Shown piece by piece: positions 23,744 to 34,148 of a stretch of DNA of 64,000 nucleotides. The stretch's first letter is position 1. Every line of letters begins with the position of its first letter. The DNA comes from Microvelia longipes (taxonomy: Eukaryota > Arthropoda > Insecta > Hemiptera > Veliidae). The notes below the pieces were generated by a model. It was not told where the DNA came from, ran no database searches, and worked only from the letters and a program-made list of their open reading frames with translations. The translations under genes and the position numbers were made by a program. Location: NCBI GenBank assembly GCA_018340805.1, contig JACMZG010001870.1:46876809-46940808 (forward strand), in the 5' to 3' direction.

Positions 23744-23939
23744 CCTATTCGAGACTGTGCAAACATTATTCTGGGCTGTTTTCGGCCTTATAGATCTAGA
23801 TAACTTCGAATTAGCTGGTATCAAAGCATTCACAAGGTTCTGGGGTATGCTCATGTTCGGTGCGTTCTCAGTGATAAATATAGTTGTACTTCTGAACCTC
23901 CTCATAGCAATGATGAACCACTCGTATCAGCTAATAAGC
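23744..23939 (+). CDS. TRPC exon E10: pore helix, selectivity filter, S6
   Basis: It reads LFETVQTLFWAVFGLIDLDN (pore helix and filter FGLIDL), then AFTRFWGMLMFGAFSVINIV and VLLNLLIAMMNHSYQLIS (S6, with the LLIAMMN(H/N)SY hallmark). The acceptor is GTCTAG and the donor is GTAAGT. The intron before it is 7.7 kb and contains several mobile elements. The filter and S6 gate residues look intact, so the channel is probably functional. Confidence 0.96.
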
Positions 23940-24079
23940 GTAAGTAGCGTGAGTGTTTCTGTCTTGGCTGCTTTATAGTTTCCATTTAGGTATTGCATAG
24001 ACATTTTATTTTCATTATGTAAGGTAAGAGCTCTTTGCTTATTGTTTTATTTTATTTTATTATTTTATTAGATAGATAA

Positions 24080-24235
24080 TAGTTATTTATGCCATAAGGC
24101 TGAGAAGTGTGTCTTTATGTCACGGCAATTAGATTTACCGACGAGCGAAGCGAGTCGGGAAAAATTGCCAAGACATAAAGACATTCTCAGCCGGATGGCA
24201 TACACTATTTTTTTTGAGGTAGCACTCATTAAATA
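24080..24235. mobile_element. Small inverted repeat around a GCGAAGCGAG core
   Basis: The arms GCCATAAGGCTGAGAAGTGT and GTCTTTATGTC face GACATAAAGACATTCTCAGC and CGGATGGC. The core holds GACGAGCGAAGCGAGTCGGG. About 120 bp between the outer ends; intron 10. Confidence 0.65.
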
Positions 24236-24354
24236 AAGCACTCATTAAAAAAAATCAAAAAATAGCACTCATTAAACTGCGCTATATGTATACTTAATTG
24301 AAAAGAAAACAAACGTCCAATTATTATTAACTCCATATTATCGTCATCATTAAA

Positions 24355-24722
24355 TTCATCCATAGCTTCACACTTTTACTCAAAAATGTAACAGCTTTAC
24401 TAATAAACACACAAAAATTGTCAATTAAAACACCTTTTAAAAACGAAAAAAAAATTAGTCTACGAACAAAAACAGAAACAAAATGAACGTTTTTAAAGAA
24501 AACTCATGAAGGTTTAACACAGATTGTTTTTTGAACACGCTACATTACAGTAATGGCGGCAATATATGAATTACTTTTACGTCCTAGGAGTTTTTTTACA
24601 TTCATTACTGTCCTCGGAGGTGAAAAGTACTAAATAACCTCCTATAACAATAATGATTGGCTTCTCATCCTAAAAACGGTCCAATAAAGTGCTTAATTAC
24701 GTACTTCCTCAAAAAAAAAAAT
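24355..24722 (-). repeat. Dispersed repeat, inverted mate of 64-425
   Basis: Reverse-complement match to 64-425 over the whole length, including GCTACATTACAGTAATGGCG and GATTGGCTTCTCATCC. No coding frame. Confidence 0.75.
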
Positions 24723-24724
24723 AT

Positions 24725-25420
24725 TTATCTCCAGATGGTATACAATGTGAAATTTATTGACTAGTTTTAAGGGAGTAAGAAGCACTTTCCTCTCCCTAGG
24801 GAGAAAAAGTTTCTTTTCCTTCCTTAGGAGTAAAAAACTGTTTCCTATAATTGGAGTTAGAGCCCCTAAATGTTAATTTATAAGAATGACCAATAATTTT
24901 TTTAACACAGTCCTGTGGGCGGCATCCCCAAAATTTATAAGGAAGACCCTACCAAAAATGAATATCTTTAGCTCAAAATTTGTTTCAGACCAAAAAAGTT
25001 GATTATAGATTATTTTTTCTGCGGGACCTACAAAATTTACATGGGGGATCCAACCAAAAAAAGACTTTTACTGGCTCAAAATCCGTTTCAGGAGAAAAGA
25101 AGTTGTTGGAGCAATAAAAAAGATGTTTTTTCCTAAATTTATAAGGGGGTTGTCCAACCCAAAAATGTTTAAAATAAAATACGACAAAACTATGAAAATA
25201 AGAATGTAAACAATAATTAAATTATATCAACGTCTGGAGATAAAATTTTGTATGCACCTCGTGAGTAAAATGCTGTTTTTCTGCTCACATAATTACCTTC
25301 CTCGGCTTTACCTCGTGAGTCAATGCTTTGGTTCTTTCGCTTTTAGTCTTAGGAATCAAGTAATTGCTTAGGAAAATATTAGCATTTTTTACTTGGTGCA
25401 TAAACAACTTTTAGTATCAC
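24725..25420 (-). repeat. GGAGATAAAA / GGGAGTAAAAA dispersed repeat
   Basis: It contains GGGAGTAAGAAGCACTTTCC, GAGAAAAAGTTTC, then CGTCTGGAGATAAAATTTTG and CTCGTGAGTAAAATG. The same blocks appear in reverse order at 56280-56770 and 59790-60700, with a shorter piece at 51050-51290. Class unknown. Confidence 0.65.
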
Positions 25421-25684
25421 TTTACTTTATGCAGATTAGCTTAAGTAGAGGCTAAATTTAGTTGAGCTGAATTATTTTAGTAAATATTTTATAGCACAAG
25501 CAGCCAATGGCCAAGAAATAATCATAATTATTACTTTTTATTAATTTTAATAAAACTTTTGTTTCCACATAAATCAGATGTAACAATAGATGATTTTAGT
25601 AGTGTTGTCGAGACCTGGTGGCGACACTGCTTAATTTCCCCGCATTTAATTTTTTCCCCGGGCTTAATTTTGCCAGTTTTTACA

Positions 25685-25915
25685 TGGTCTATGTACGTAC
25701 GTACTTATATACGGACGTAAGTACGTACGTACTTACGTACATATGTACGAACGTACTTATATACGGACGTAAGTACGTACGTACGTATGTATGTATGTAC
25801 GTATGTATGTACGTACGTACGTATGTATGCACGTACGTATGTATGTACGTACGTACGTATGTATGTACGTAAGTACGTATGTATGTACGTAAGTACGTAC
25901 GTACGTACATACAAA
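25685..25915. repeat. GTAC-rich tandem array
   Basis: Alternating GTACGTAC/GTATGTAT tetramers with two longer units (CTTATATACGGACGTAAGTA twice). Almost every unit is itself palindromic, so both strands look alike and both give long Tyr/Arg/Thr frames that are not genes. Confidence 0.93.
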
Positions 25916-27076
25916 TTACCTCTTTGTTGTTGACTGCAAATAATAACAATTTGTACTAATTTTCATTAATACATTCAAAATTTGTACACAAATCAGGTAG
26001 ATAACATTGACGTATAACAGTAGTTATGTATGTACCAAGTTAGATTACAAATAAATCGTTGAGTGAATGTAAATAGGAGGATCTAAAAATTATTTCGCTA
26101 TTGCAGAATGATTTTACACCACACTTTCATCACTTTCAAAAATGAATCTGCTTCATGTCCTTTTGCTCGACACTGCTACCGCTACAATAATCTCGCTTAC
26201 CTTATTTTGAAATGTAGATTGTAATAAAATTTTGGTACTTCTTTAGATAGGTACTCCCCCAGATGGTTACTCCCCAAAAGGGAGTAACCAAGGATTTGAT
26301 GTAGATAATTACTCCCTTATAACAAAGTAAGAAAAAGAAAAGTCAAAAGGCGAAATGTATATTAAAAACAAAGAAAAAAGAGAAGGGACACTTTCATAGA
26401 AAATGGACCCTCATTTATCGGTACTTTTTCTGTATAAGTACCCATGGGGCACCATTATAGGCAAAGTATTAAATATAATAAATTTAATATAAATAAACTG
26501 GAGATATTCAACCTCTAATGGGGCAGGTTGTAGAAATACATGGACTATGAGGTATCAATTTCTATAAAAGTACCTGAAAAGGAATATTGGAAAAAAAAGT
26601 ATAGAAATAAAATAAATATTATAAAGAAAGAATACATTAATATGTGATAAACTCATAAATAAATAGGTAAATATATATTCAAAATTAAAATAATAATTAT
26701 GAAATATACTTAAATTGATATTAAAGCAATAAATAATTATAAATAAATAATGTGTCAGTAATTATGAAGAGTTAAAGTAAAAATATGAAACCCCAAAACA
26801 TAAAACTTAGAGCAATATGCATAGACGACAGAAAGCAAATTTGATAAAAGCACAGTGTATAATAAAGTTATAGAAACATGAAAGTAAAGACATTAAAATG
26901 TTTTACTTACTTTGAAAACACTTGTTTAATTATAATTTCAATATCATAATAACATTTTTTGTTATCTCACATTAGTTTTTAATAAATATCGATAAATTTT
27001 ATTAGAAGAGGCTAAAGTAGTGTTAAAATGTCTAATAAAATCAAACACAATAAAAATTAAAATAACGGAACACCAA
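25916..27076. other. Intron 10, AT-rich stretch
   Basis: No gene or clear element. A GGTACTCCCCCAGATGGTTA / ACTCCCCAAAAGGGAGTAAC hairpin is present at 26250-26295. Much of the rest is A-rich. Confidence 0.45.
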
Positions 27077-27078
27077 TA

Positions 27079-27586
27079 AGGCGCGGTCAAATATCCACGG
27101 CCTTTTAGACCCCTATGGGCATTGGATCACCAACAAACTTTTTTTTATCATTGATTCTTATGGGAAAAGACATTATATAGTACATGTAAATACTCTTTGA
27201 AATTAACCAAAAGAGCGTGCAGATTAATGAAATAATGATAACTTGAACCAATTACCAATAATAAGTGAAATATTTATTGAACTAAATATGTATATTGGAA
27301 CTAAAGTTAACGAACAGTCCTTTAAAACCACAGTTTTTTTCACCCAACTTAAAACACCTGTAACTTTAATAATACGAACGTAAAACTTAAGCTTGATGGC
27401 TCGTAGTGAGCGTACGATATTCTAGATTACGGAAATAGGCTTCATTTATCACAAATCCGGCTAATTATTGAAAATTTTAAAAAATGCACCTCGAAAATTC
27501 CCCATAAGAATCAATGATAAAAAAAAGTTTGTTGGTGATCCAATGCCCAAAGTGATCTAGAAGGCCGTGGATATTCGACCGCGCCT
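27079..27586. mobile_element. MITE with about 85-bp TIRs and TA duplication
   Basis: The ends AGGCGCGGTCAAATATCCAC and GTGGATATTCGACCGCGCCT are inverted and continue through GGGCATTGGATCACCAACAA to GATTCTTATGGG. TA flanks both ends (27077-27078, 27587-27588). A Tc1/mariner-type or similar TA-targeting transposase is the likely mover. No coding sequence inside. Confidence 0.8.
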
Positions 27587-27872
27587 TATACAATAAAATA
27601 GAAGTAAAACATTTACTGATAAGGTCACTGAATATGTATGCAGCGGTATGAAGCACATCATTAAGATTCCCGCCTTAACTTTAGAATCCTAGCGGCCATC
27701 TTGCTGCGCAGTAGCTTCATTTTGGAAAGCTTTGATAGAGTTTATCATATAGACAGCAACTAATGACACCAATAACAATACCATTGTTATTGTTTTACAA
27801 CTCCTATAATAATTTTCCAGACCAAATTTTTACAAAACTTTGTGAATGTTTGGTATTTTTTGTCCATAACAG

Positions 27873-28067
27873 GAGAGAGCAGACACGGAATGGAAGTTCG
27901 CTAGATCCCGGTTGTGGATATCATACTTTGAGGAAGGAGGAACTGTTCCTATTCCTTTCAATGTTCTTCCTTCTCCTAAAAGTATATGGTATCTTATTAG
28001 GTGGATACATAGGAAATTGTGTTCCCATTCTAGAGCTGCCAAGAAGGAACACATGAGAACTATCAAG
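27873..28067 (+). CDS. TRPC exon E11: TRP box and proximal C-terminus
   Basis: 65 codons in phase 0. It reads [20 protein letters not shown] with the TRP-box EWKFAR, then a proline-containing TRP-box-2-like segment ([20 protein letters not shown]) and a basic stretch [15 protein letters not shown]. The TRP helix couples the gate to the S4-S5 linker in this family. The donor is GTATGT. Confidence 0.96.
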
Positions 28068-28439
28068 GTATGTTCTTGTTTCTTTTAAAAACAAGCAATT
28101 ATTTCCCTTTTACGACCGTTCAGGTAGTATCTTTAAAAAGAAGTTCTAATGTCCTTTAAATTATTTCATTTTTTCCAATTATTTTGACGGCGAGAAACAC
28201 CTATAAAAATATATTATTCAAATTTAAGTACAAGTTTCCATTACATTGGTTCTAAAGCTATTGTAATCAATTTATGTTCCATTATACAGGGTGGTTAAAA
28301 TATCTCCCCCCCCCAATCAATTTTTTTAACCTAGTAAGATACATTTTTGAAACTTGGGGAGATATTCATTGTGTGTAGTGAATTTTTCGTGCATGGACCA
28401 TTAGGTGACAGACCCCCCAATAACGCCCTACGACAACTA

Positions 28440-28835
28440 AATTTTAAATCGAAGAATCAGCTACCGTCGATACTTGCTGTTAGATATAAATATCCCTGGA
28501 CCGTTTTTGGCATAACGCCATCATCAGCAGGTGGGGCAACACTCGAGCTCTCAACTAATAAAGTTATATCAGTGATTAACTTGTAGTCTCAATGAGCACG
28601 ACGAGCCCTCTGAAGATGAGCCCTCATCATCGGAGGGCTCGTCGTGATAATTGAGACTAGAAGTTAATCACTGATTTAACTTTATTAGTTGAGAGCTCGA
28701 GTGTTGCCCCACTTGCTGATGATGGCGTTATGCCGAAACCGGTCCAGGGATATTCATATTCTACAGCAAGTATCAACGGTAGCTGATTCTTCGATTGCTT
28801 CTTCAACTTGCGGTAAATACGACCTTTTTAATTTT
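28440..28835. mobile_element. Palindromic element with hammerhead motif (copy 2)
   Basis: Same family as 2174-2530: GAAGAATCAGCTACCGTCGA at the left, a central CCCTCTGAAGATGAGCCCTC with a small insertion, then the right arm to TTCTTCAACTTGCGGTAAAT. Here both arms keep the CTCGAGTGTTG segment that copy 1 lost on the left. The minus-strand arm has AAAA in place of GAAA; the plus-strand arm has an intact core. Intron 11. Confidence 0.85.
28702..28765 (+). ncRNA. Hammerhead ribozyme motif (copy 2, right arm)
   Basis: CTGATGA (28716-28722), GGC/GCC stem II, GAAA (28735-28738), CCGG and GTC ending at 28744 (predicted cleavage site), CAGG next. The adjacent stem I is CTTG with CAGG (one G-U). The outer TGTTG partner has changed to CTACA, so outer stem I is weaker than in copy 1. 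Confidence 0.65.
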
Positions 28836-28924
28836 AAATGTTTAAATGGACACCATATTTTTTCTCGGATATTTGTTTGGCCAAAATAATTACTATTTTG
28901 CTCCTTATTTTTTCTGTAACTAAT

Positions 28925-29045
28925 AATGATAAATAAAAGAGTCTCTCCACTTAATTACTTTATTAAAAACAAAGTCGGCTTTCAACCCCAAAAAGGTCAT
29001 CATGAGTGCCGGTAAGATGAAGGAAAGGAAAAAGAAGATTATTTA
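28925..29045 (-). mobile_element. Single-arm fragment of a hammerhead palindrome family
   Basis: It reads AGAGTCTCTCCACTTAATTA, GTCGGCTTTCAACCCC, then GGTCATCATGAGTGCCGGTA. On the reverse strand the core is CTCATGA (one change) with GAAAGCC. The second arm is missing. Another such fragment lies at 51310-51400. Confidence 0.6.
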
Positions 29046-29412
29046 TTAGATCTTTTCATTGTTGAGACTGAATACAGACTGTTACTAATAGTTTTCCCTT
29101 TAGCAAGGGACGAAACTGTAAAAAGGTGCCAAAAATAGTTAAAATCAAAATACATTTCCCTTCATCCCTAATCGTTCCACCTCCCTAAAAAAGCTGAAAT
29201 GTCAATGAATTTCTAAAAACATTAAATTTGAACAGTAAGGCGAATATTTAGAAATGGAAAAAATGTCATGGTATAAAACTTTATTTTACCAAAGAACACA
29301 AAACTGCAATAAATTTAATTTTTTGGGCGCCCTTTTGCTTATTTTCCCTTTTATCGGAGGAAAACTATTAGTGAGAATATTTTCCAAGAATTAAACATAT
29401 TTTTTTTACCTA

Positions 29413-30510
29413 AAGACAAGGATCTTGAATAAAGGGGATGACGCACTATGTCGATTTGCCATACCAAAAAGTGACCCCATCGAAAACCAAAAAATAGAGA
29501 GAATTCAACACGAAACACAGGTCAAAAACAAACTGCGCATGCTTACAATTCTTATAACAGCGCAGGTCTTAAATTTTAGAGGCAAACTTACCTCTTAATG
29601 GTTTCCCATTGTTTATTGCTTGAGAAGGTTTTAACAAAACACGCTTAAATGATCACTCACTGAAGTGGCAAAGTATAGTGGCAAAGAATAGAACATGACT
29701 ACAAGACAAGAACATTAGAACATGACGATTACCAACCCCCTCACATGAAGACAACTACAGGACAGAGACAATGGTACTACATAGTCACGAATCTATTCAA
29801 TCAACTACCAAAAAAATATACGAGACAACATCGACGAACCATCCTTCAAAACACTTACCAAGAAAAATACTTTCTTACAAAATACACTTCAACAGAATTA
29901 AAGACAACAACCAATTAACTTCCCTAAAAATTTATATTAACCTATTTCACTATTACTAAATAATTAATACTAACTTTATCTAATATAAACCACATTTTTT
30001 TATCAAAATTTATATTAACTTCTTTCATTTATTTATTTATTTTTATTTATTTATTTTTTCAATTAACTTACAGACTACAGAGCGCTAAATAGCTATATTT
30101 TAAACTGCTACTTCTTATATTTTACAATCTTATACTCCTTGATACGAACAGATCAACTCCCACAGCACAGGACTCACATCCTTCAGTGGGAGTTTCAATT
30201 TCTATTAATTTTTGTAAAGCATATTATTGTATGTACTTTTATTAAATAAAGAAATATTTTTTGTTAAAAAAAAAAAAAAATAGTCTAAAATTTAAAATTA
30301 AATAACCACAAATGTAACAATCACGAGAAGCAAAGAACAAAGTTTAGAAGCAAACTCCACAACCTTGCTATAAAACCTGCGTTTAGCGCCTTTTTTCATT
30401 ATAACCAAGGGGAAGGTAAGTTTGCTCCTATTTCTCTATCTCATACAACTTCCATGGTGTCATAAATGTTCCGTAATGCGTCATTCCCTTTATTTAAGAT
30501 CCTTGCTTAA
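29413..30510. mobile_element. TIR element AGGATCTTGAATAAAGGG, with LINE inside
   Basis: The inverted ends carry AAGGATCTTGAATAAAGGGG then ATGACGC, returning as GCGTCATTCCC then TTAAGATCCTTG. An uninterrupted copy in the same orientation-independent form is at 43504-44043; partial ones are at 35440-35560 and 50112-50775. Without the LINE insertion the element is about 495 bp. Intron 11. Confidence 0.82.
29680..30279 (+). mobile_element. 5'-truncated LINE 3' end with poly(A)
   Basis: About 600 bp ending in AATAAAGAAATATT and an A15 tail (30266-30280), inserted in the TIR element with ATAGT on both sides (29675-29679, 30280-30284). Near 29770-29900 one frame reads VTNLFNQLPKK, and after a frameshift IRDNIDEPSFKTLTKKYFL. 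This is like the NxLPxxIRxxxSxxxFKxxLK end of jockey/CR1-type ORF2 proteins. It is 5'-truncated and dead. Confidence 0.75.
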
Positions 30511-30547
30511 AGAACACAAATAACCTGTAACAAAATTTAGTTCTAAC

Positions 30548-30851
30548 CATAGAGATATTATTACTAGAGGGGCCCTATTTGTTGAATTTTAAAACATCGA
30601 AAAGCAACCTGACCACATTCGCTAAAGATATTATCAAATAATCAGTACTAATAGTAACTTATATAGGAGAACATTAAAAATAAAAATAAAAAAACAAACA
30701 ATGTGCGGAAAGTCGAAAACAATTAATTTATTATAACCATAACTCACTCCTACAGGAGGTTTCAATGAGGTTACACAGAGCCCCAAAACGATGTTTCAGG
30801 CCTTTCAAAGTATTAAAATAGGCTATGCCCCCTCTAGTATATATTTCTATG
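30548..30851. mobile_element. hAT-like MITE, CATAGAGATATAT family (copy 1)
   Basis: 304 bp. The ends CATAGAGATATTATTACTAG and GGGGGCATAG-type inverse (CCCTCTAGTATATATTTCTATG) are inverted. It is flanked by GTTCTAAC (30540-30547) and GTTTTAAC (30852-30859), an 8-bp duplication with one mismatch. It contains GAGGTTACACAGAGCCCC. The second copy is at 52427-52743. No coding frame. Confidence 0.88.
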
Positions 30852-31129
30852 GTTTTAACTATTTTTTTTGGTAACCTTTTACAGTCTTCCCTTTTCTAGA
30901 GGGCAAACTATTAGTGAAGGAAAAAACTCAAAGAGCAAAATGGTCATTATTTTGGTAATAGAATCGAAGTATGTAAGAAAAATATGGGGTCCAATTCAAA
31001 ATATCGGAATTCGGTGATGTAGGGCGTCATTGAGACGTTGCTCTCTAATGGTCAATGCAAAAAAAATAACTTTACTTGACGGAATGGGGATCTTCCTAAT
31101 TTAATAGTTATTTGCACGGCTAGAGGGAG

Positions 31130-31265
31130 AAGATTGTTTTACAGCTCAGGAAGTTTTCACATAAGGCGAAGACGCAGGTGAAAACTTCATTATCACCCGA
31201 GGCCGTAAGGCCTAAGGAGGTAAACAAGTTAGCTCCCGGGGCTTTGCCGAGAAAAATAACTTATT
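31130..31265 (+). repeat. CCGAGGC-type repeat fragment
   Basis: It has CACCCGAGGCCGTAAGGCCT and AGCTCCCGGGGCTTTGCCGA, like pieces at 14980-15060, 56340-56460 and 59880-60000. It lies just before exon E12. Confidence 0.5.
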
Positions 31266-31376
31266 TCTTATTAATTTTTAGTTAGAAATAAGTATTGTAG
31301 TGTTCCATTATCATCATTATTTTTATTTATTTTCTTTCTTACTATTTATTCCCAACTTAATTTTCTATTTTTGCAG

Positions 31377-31418
31377 AGAAAAGTAAAGCAAGCTAGCGAA
31401 AGAGACTTCAGGTATCAG
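31377..31418 (+). CDS. TRPC exon E12: 14-codon micro-exon in CIRB-like region
   Basis: A 42-bp exon between TTTGCAG and GTGTGT, reading RKVKQASERDFRYQ. It is needed to keep the frame and the conserved basic helix that continues into E13. In TRPC channels this region binds calmodulin and IP3 receptor (CIRB). It is small and phase 0 on both sides, so it could be skipped without a frameshift. Confidence 0.9.
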
Positions 31419-31859
31419 GTGTGTTGACAGTGTTTAATTATTTATAATTCTTATAGTTTTTAATTCATTTGCAACACCTTTGTCCTCAATGCCTGGTTCT
31501 CATCTACCCATCTTAGCAATTGCAACATTGAGCGTTCGGTCATATAAGCTGTTACCAATCGCCAGTTCTTAAACTCGCTATATTTGATTAAAATTAAATA
31601 ATGATTAATTTTAATCAAACTAACATATTTCGTTCACACGTGGGGTTTAGCAGGTGTTTAACCCCGTCTTTAATTTCCTAGGGGGTTCAACTCCCTCTGG
31701 CAGTTGTCGTGTGAACAGGATCGTACGCGGGATTCAACCCTGAAACTAATTGTAACGGTAAAAAATACCTTGTGAACAGTTAAAGTTAAACCCCTAAGGG
31801 GAATTGAACACGTGGTTGAACCCCCTGTCAAACCCCGCGTGTGAATGAAGTATACATAC

Positions 31860-31872
31860 ATATATCTATCTA

Positions 31873-31923
<51 letters not shown>

Positions 31924-31936
31924 TATATATATATCA
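31860..31936. repeat. AT microsatellite
   Basis: (TA)n preceded by CATATATCTATCTATC; intron 12. Just upstream (31620-31860) is an inverted repeat whose arms carry GTTCACACGTGGGGTTTAGC and CCCCGCGTGTGAATGAAGT. Confidence 0.92.
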
Positions 31937-32035
31937 TTGTTTAGGTAATCAACGTAAATGTTTTACCTCTCGGTCAAGGAGAGTATACTTCAGGATGTTA
32001 TGACAGGGTTTTGCAAAGTGTGGACTCGATCTCAC

Positions 32036-32937
32036 CGATTTTAATATAATTTGTCTGACAGGTAGGCACCATAAAAGGAAGAAAAAATTAAGATTTTAGG
32101 CACATTTGGTGCAGCCATATTGCTGCAATAGGGTGGTGAATTTTCCAAAAAATGTGTTATTTCAACATTTCATTGAATACAAAAATGGTTGTATCTAAAA
32201 TTCTGCATAGGGAATAATTTTTATTTTGGTGGCATTTGAAAGCTTAAACTTGGCCCTTTAAAATATTTTCTGCATACTTTTGGATAATTAATTGCAAGTT
32301 TTTAAAAAGTTTGAAAAATTTTCAAAAAAGAGCTTAAACTGTTAGTAAAATGTCCACGAAGTTTTACTTTGGGTCCCCCATGGGATAGGACACAGTAGAG
32401 CATAACGTATGTCAAGGTATGTCAAACTGTAAAATAGTCACCGTTTTTGCAATTGCTATCAATAACTTACTTATACAATAACTTTTTTACAGTTTGACAT
32501 ACCTTGACATACGTTATGCGCTACTGTGTCCAATCCCGTGTCGGTCCCAAAGAGAAACATTGTGGACATTTTACTAACAGTTTAAGCTCTTTTAAGGAAT
32601 TTTTTTATTTTATTTTTTTTAAATTGACCTTTCGAGATATTAGCATTTTTATTTTATATTTGCTCATAATAAAAACTTGCAACTAATTATCAAAAGTATG
32701 CAGAAACTATTTGAAAGAGCCAAGTTTAAACTTGCAAACGCCACCAAAATAAAAAATGATACCCTATGCAGAATTTTAGATACAGCTATTTCTGTCGTCA
32801 AGAAATGTTGAAAAATCACATTTTTTGGGAAAATTCACCACCCTACTGCGGCAATATGTCTGCATCAAATGAGCCAAAACATGGGTTTTTCTTCCTTCTA
32901 TGGTGCCTACCTGTCTGCCAAATTATATTAAAATTGA
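32036..32937. mobile_element. Large fold-back element, arms about 430 bp
   Basis: The outer ends ATTTTAATATAATTTGTCTG and ACAGGTAGGCACCATA face TATGGTGCCTACCTGT and the inverse of the first block. The match continues inward through GGTGGTGAATTTTCC and the inner GCATAACGTATGTCAAGGTA near 32400 and its inverse at 32494-32515. The spacer is about 60 bp. No coding frame beyond mirror ORFs. Intron 12, 145 bp before E13. Confidence 0.85.
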
Positions 32938-33082
32938 TATATCACGTGTTTTTACCTGTGTTGATTTGATATGGAATTTATCTTAAGTTATAAACTATGG
33001 CCTTTTGATTTATAGAAATAATAATAGCTTTTTATGAAGCGATTTCTGACGTGACTTGCCTAACTTTTTTTTATTTTTACAG

Positions 33083-33266
33083 AGTATAATGAGGAACTTA
33101 GTTCGTCGATACGTAACGGTAGAACAGAGGAAAGCGGAAAACGAAGGAGTGACGGAAGACGATGTAAATGAAATCAAACAAGATATCTCGGCGTTTAGAT
33201 GCGAACTGATTGAAATACTGAAGCAATCAGGAATGAACACCTCTACAGCTGCTGGTGGAGCAGGTG
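33083..33266 (+). CDS. TRPC exon E13: C-terminal coiled-coil region
   Basis: It reads SIMRNLVRRYVTVEQRKAEN, then EGVTEDDVNEIKQDISAFRC and ELIEILKQSG, followed by a Gly/Ala-rich end. The heptad-like EDDVNEIKQDISAFRCELIEIL is the C-terminal coiled-coil seen in TRPC channels. Two donors three bases apart are usable in the same phase: after 33263 (GTGGTA) and after 33266 (GTAAGA, stronger). I chose the second. The choice adds or removes one Gly. Reading on would give a stop after six more codons. Confidence 0.93.
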
Positions 33267-33339
33267 GTAAGATTTTATAAGTAGTGGGTAGATGCTTTAG
33301 TTGAGGTTACACAGAACATGTTTTTACATTTCCTCATTT

Positions 33340-34148
33340 ATACTGTAGGTATATAGGAAAAGTATTGCGTTTGCAGAAAAAACCAAAACCGGAATGGAAC
33401 CAAAATTATCCGTTTCAGGTGTTTTAATGGACTCCTGAGTTGTTTTCACAAAATTGCCTGACTGTATGTGTGTGTGGTGTTATCATCGTAACTCCTAGTG
33501 TATTCATACTAGAGATTTAAAATTTTGTACAAAAATCAGTCTACCGCTGTAGTTGTGCTATTCGGAAAATATTTTTATGACGTCATTAACCCGCAATGAC
33601 TCAGTGAAAATTTAGAAAAATCATAAAACGCAAGAAAATAATGCGATCGGATTGATATTTGGCACGCATGAGTCTATTCATAAGACTAATATATGTACCA
33701 AGTTTCATCTTATTATGAGCAATTATTCATTTTTGAGCATTTATATTAGCATTTTTATCGAATGACTTGTGTATGTTTTTTTAAAAAATTATAAAAAATC
33801 AGAAAACGATCTGATCAAGTTTAAATTCGGTACAAGTGTATACCTTTACGTAATAAATAAGTGAACTAAGTTTCGTTTTAATACGACAAGTATATCCATA
33901 ATTTGTGTTGGATCATAAAAATTAAGCAGCATTGAGCGTCGTCAGTGCTGTATGGTTGAACGCTGAGAATGATACGGATGCATTTACTATCTGAGAACGA
34001 GTAAAGCGAGTCCGAAGACGTGTTGCAATATAAATTTGGGGAATTGTATTTTTTTAGGACGAGCGAAGCGAGTCCGAAGCAGGATAGAAGAGCGTAGCTA
34101 ATCTGATGTGATGAGGAAAAGTTCCGAGGAACCCCGAACCCGATTTTC
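33340..34148 (+). repeat. GCGAAGCGAG repeat family, longest copy
   Basis: About 810 bp from GTAGGTATATAGGAAAAGTA to GAACCCGATTTTCTATT, with GTGTGTGTGG, TTATGACGTCATTAACCCG, AAGCAGCATTGAGCGTCGTC and two GAGCGAAGCGAGTCCGAAG blocks in order. No TIR, target duplication or frame is obvious. The GC-rich tail against the AT-rich background is the family's hallmark. Confidence 0.7.

Noticed and set aside
25618..25949. Tyr/Arg/Thr-rich frames on both strands
   Set aside because: Translation of a palindromic GTAC tetramer array.
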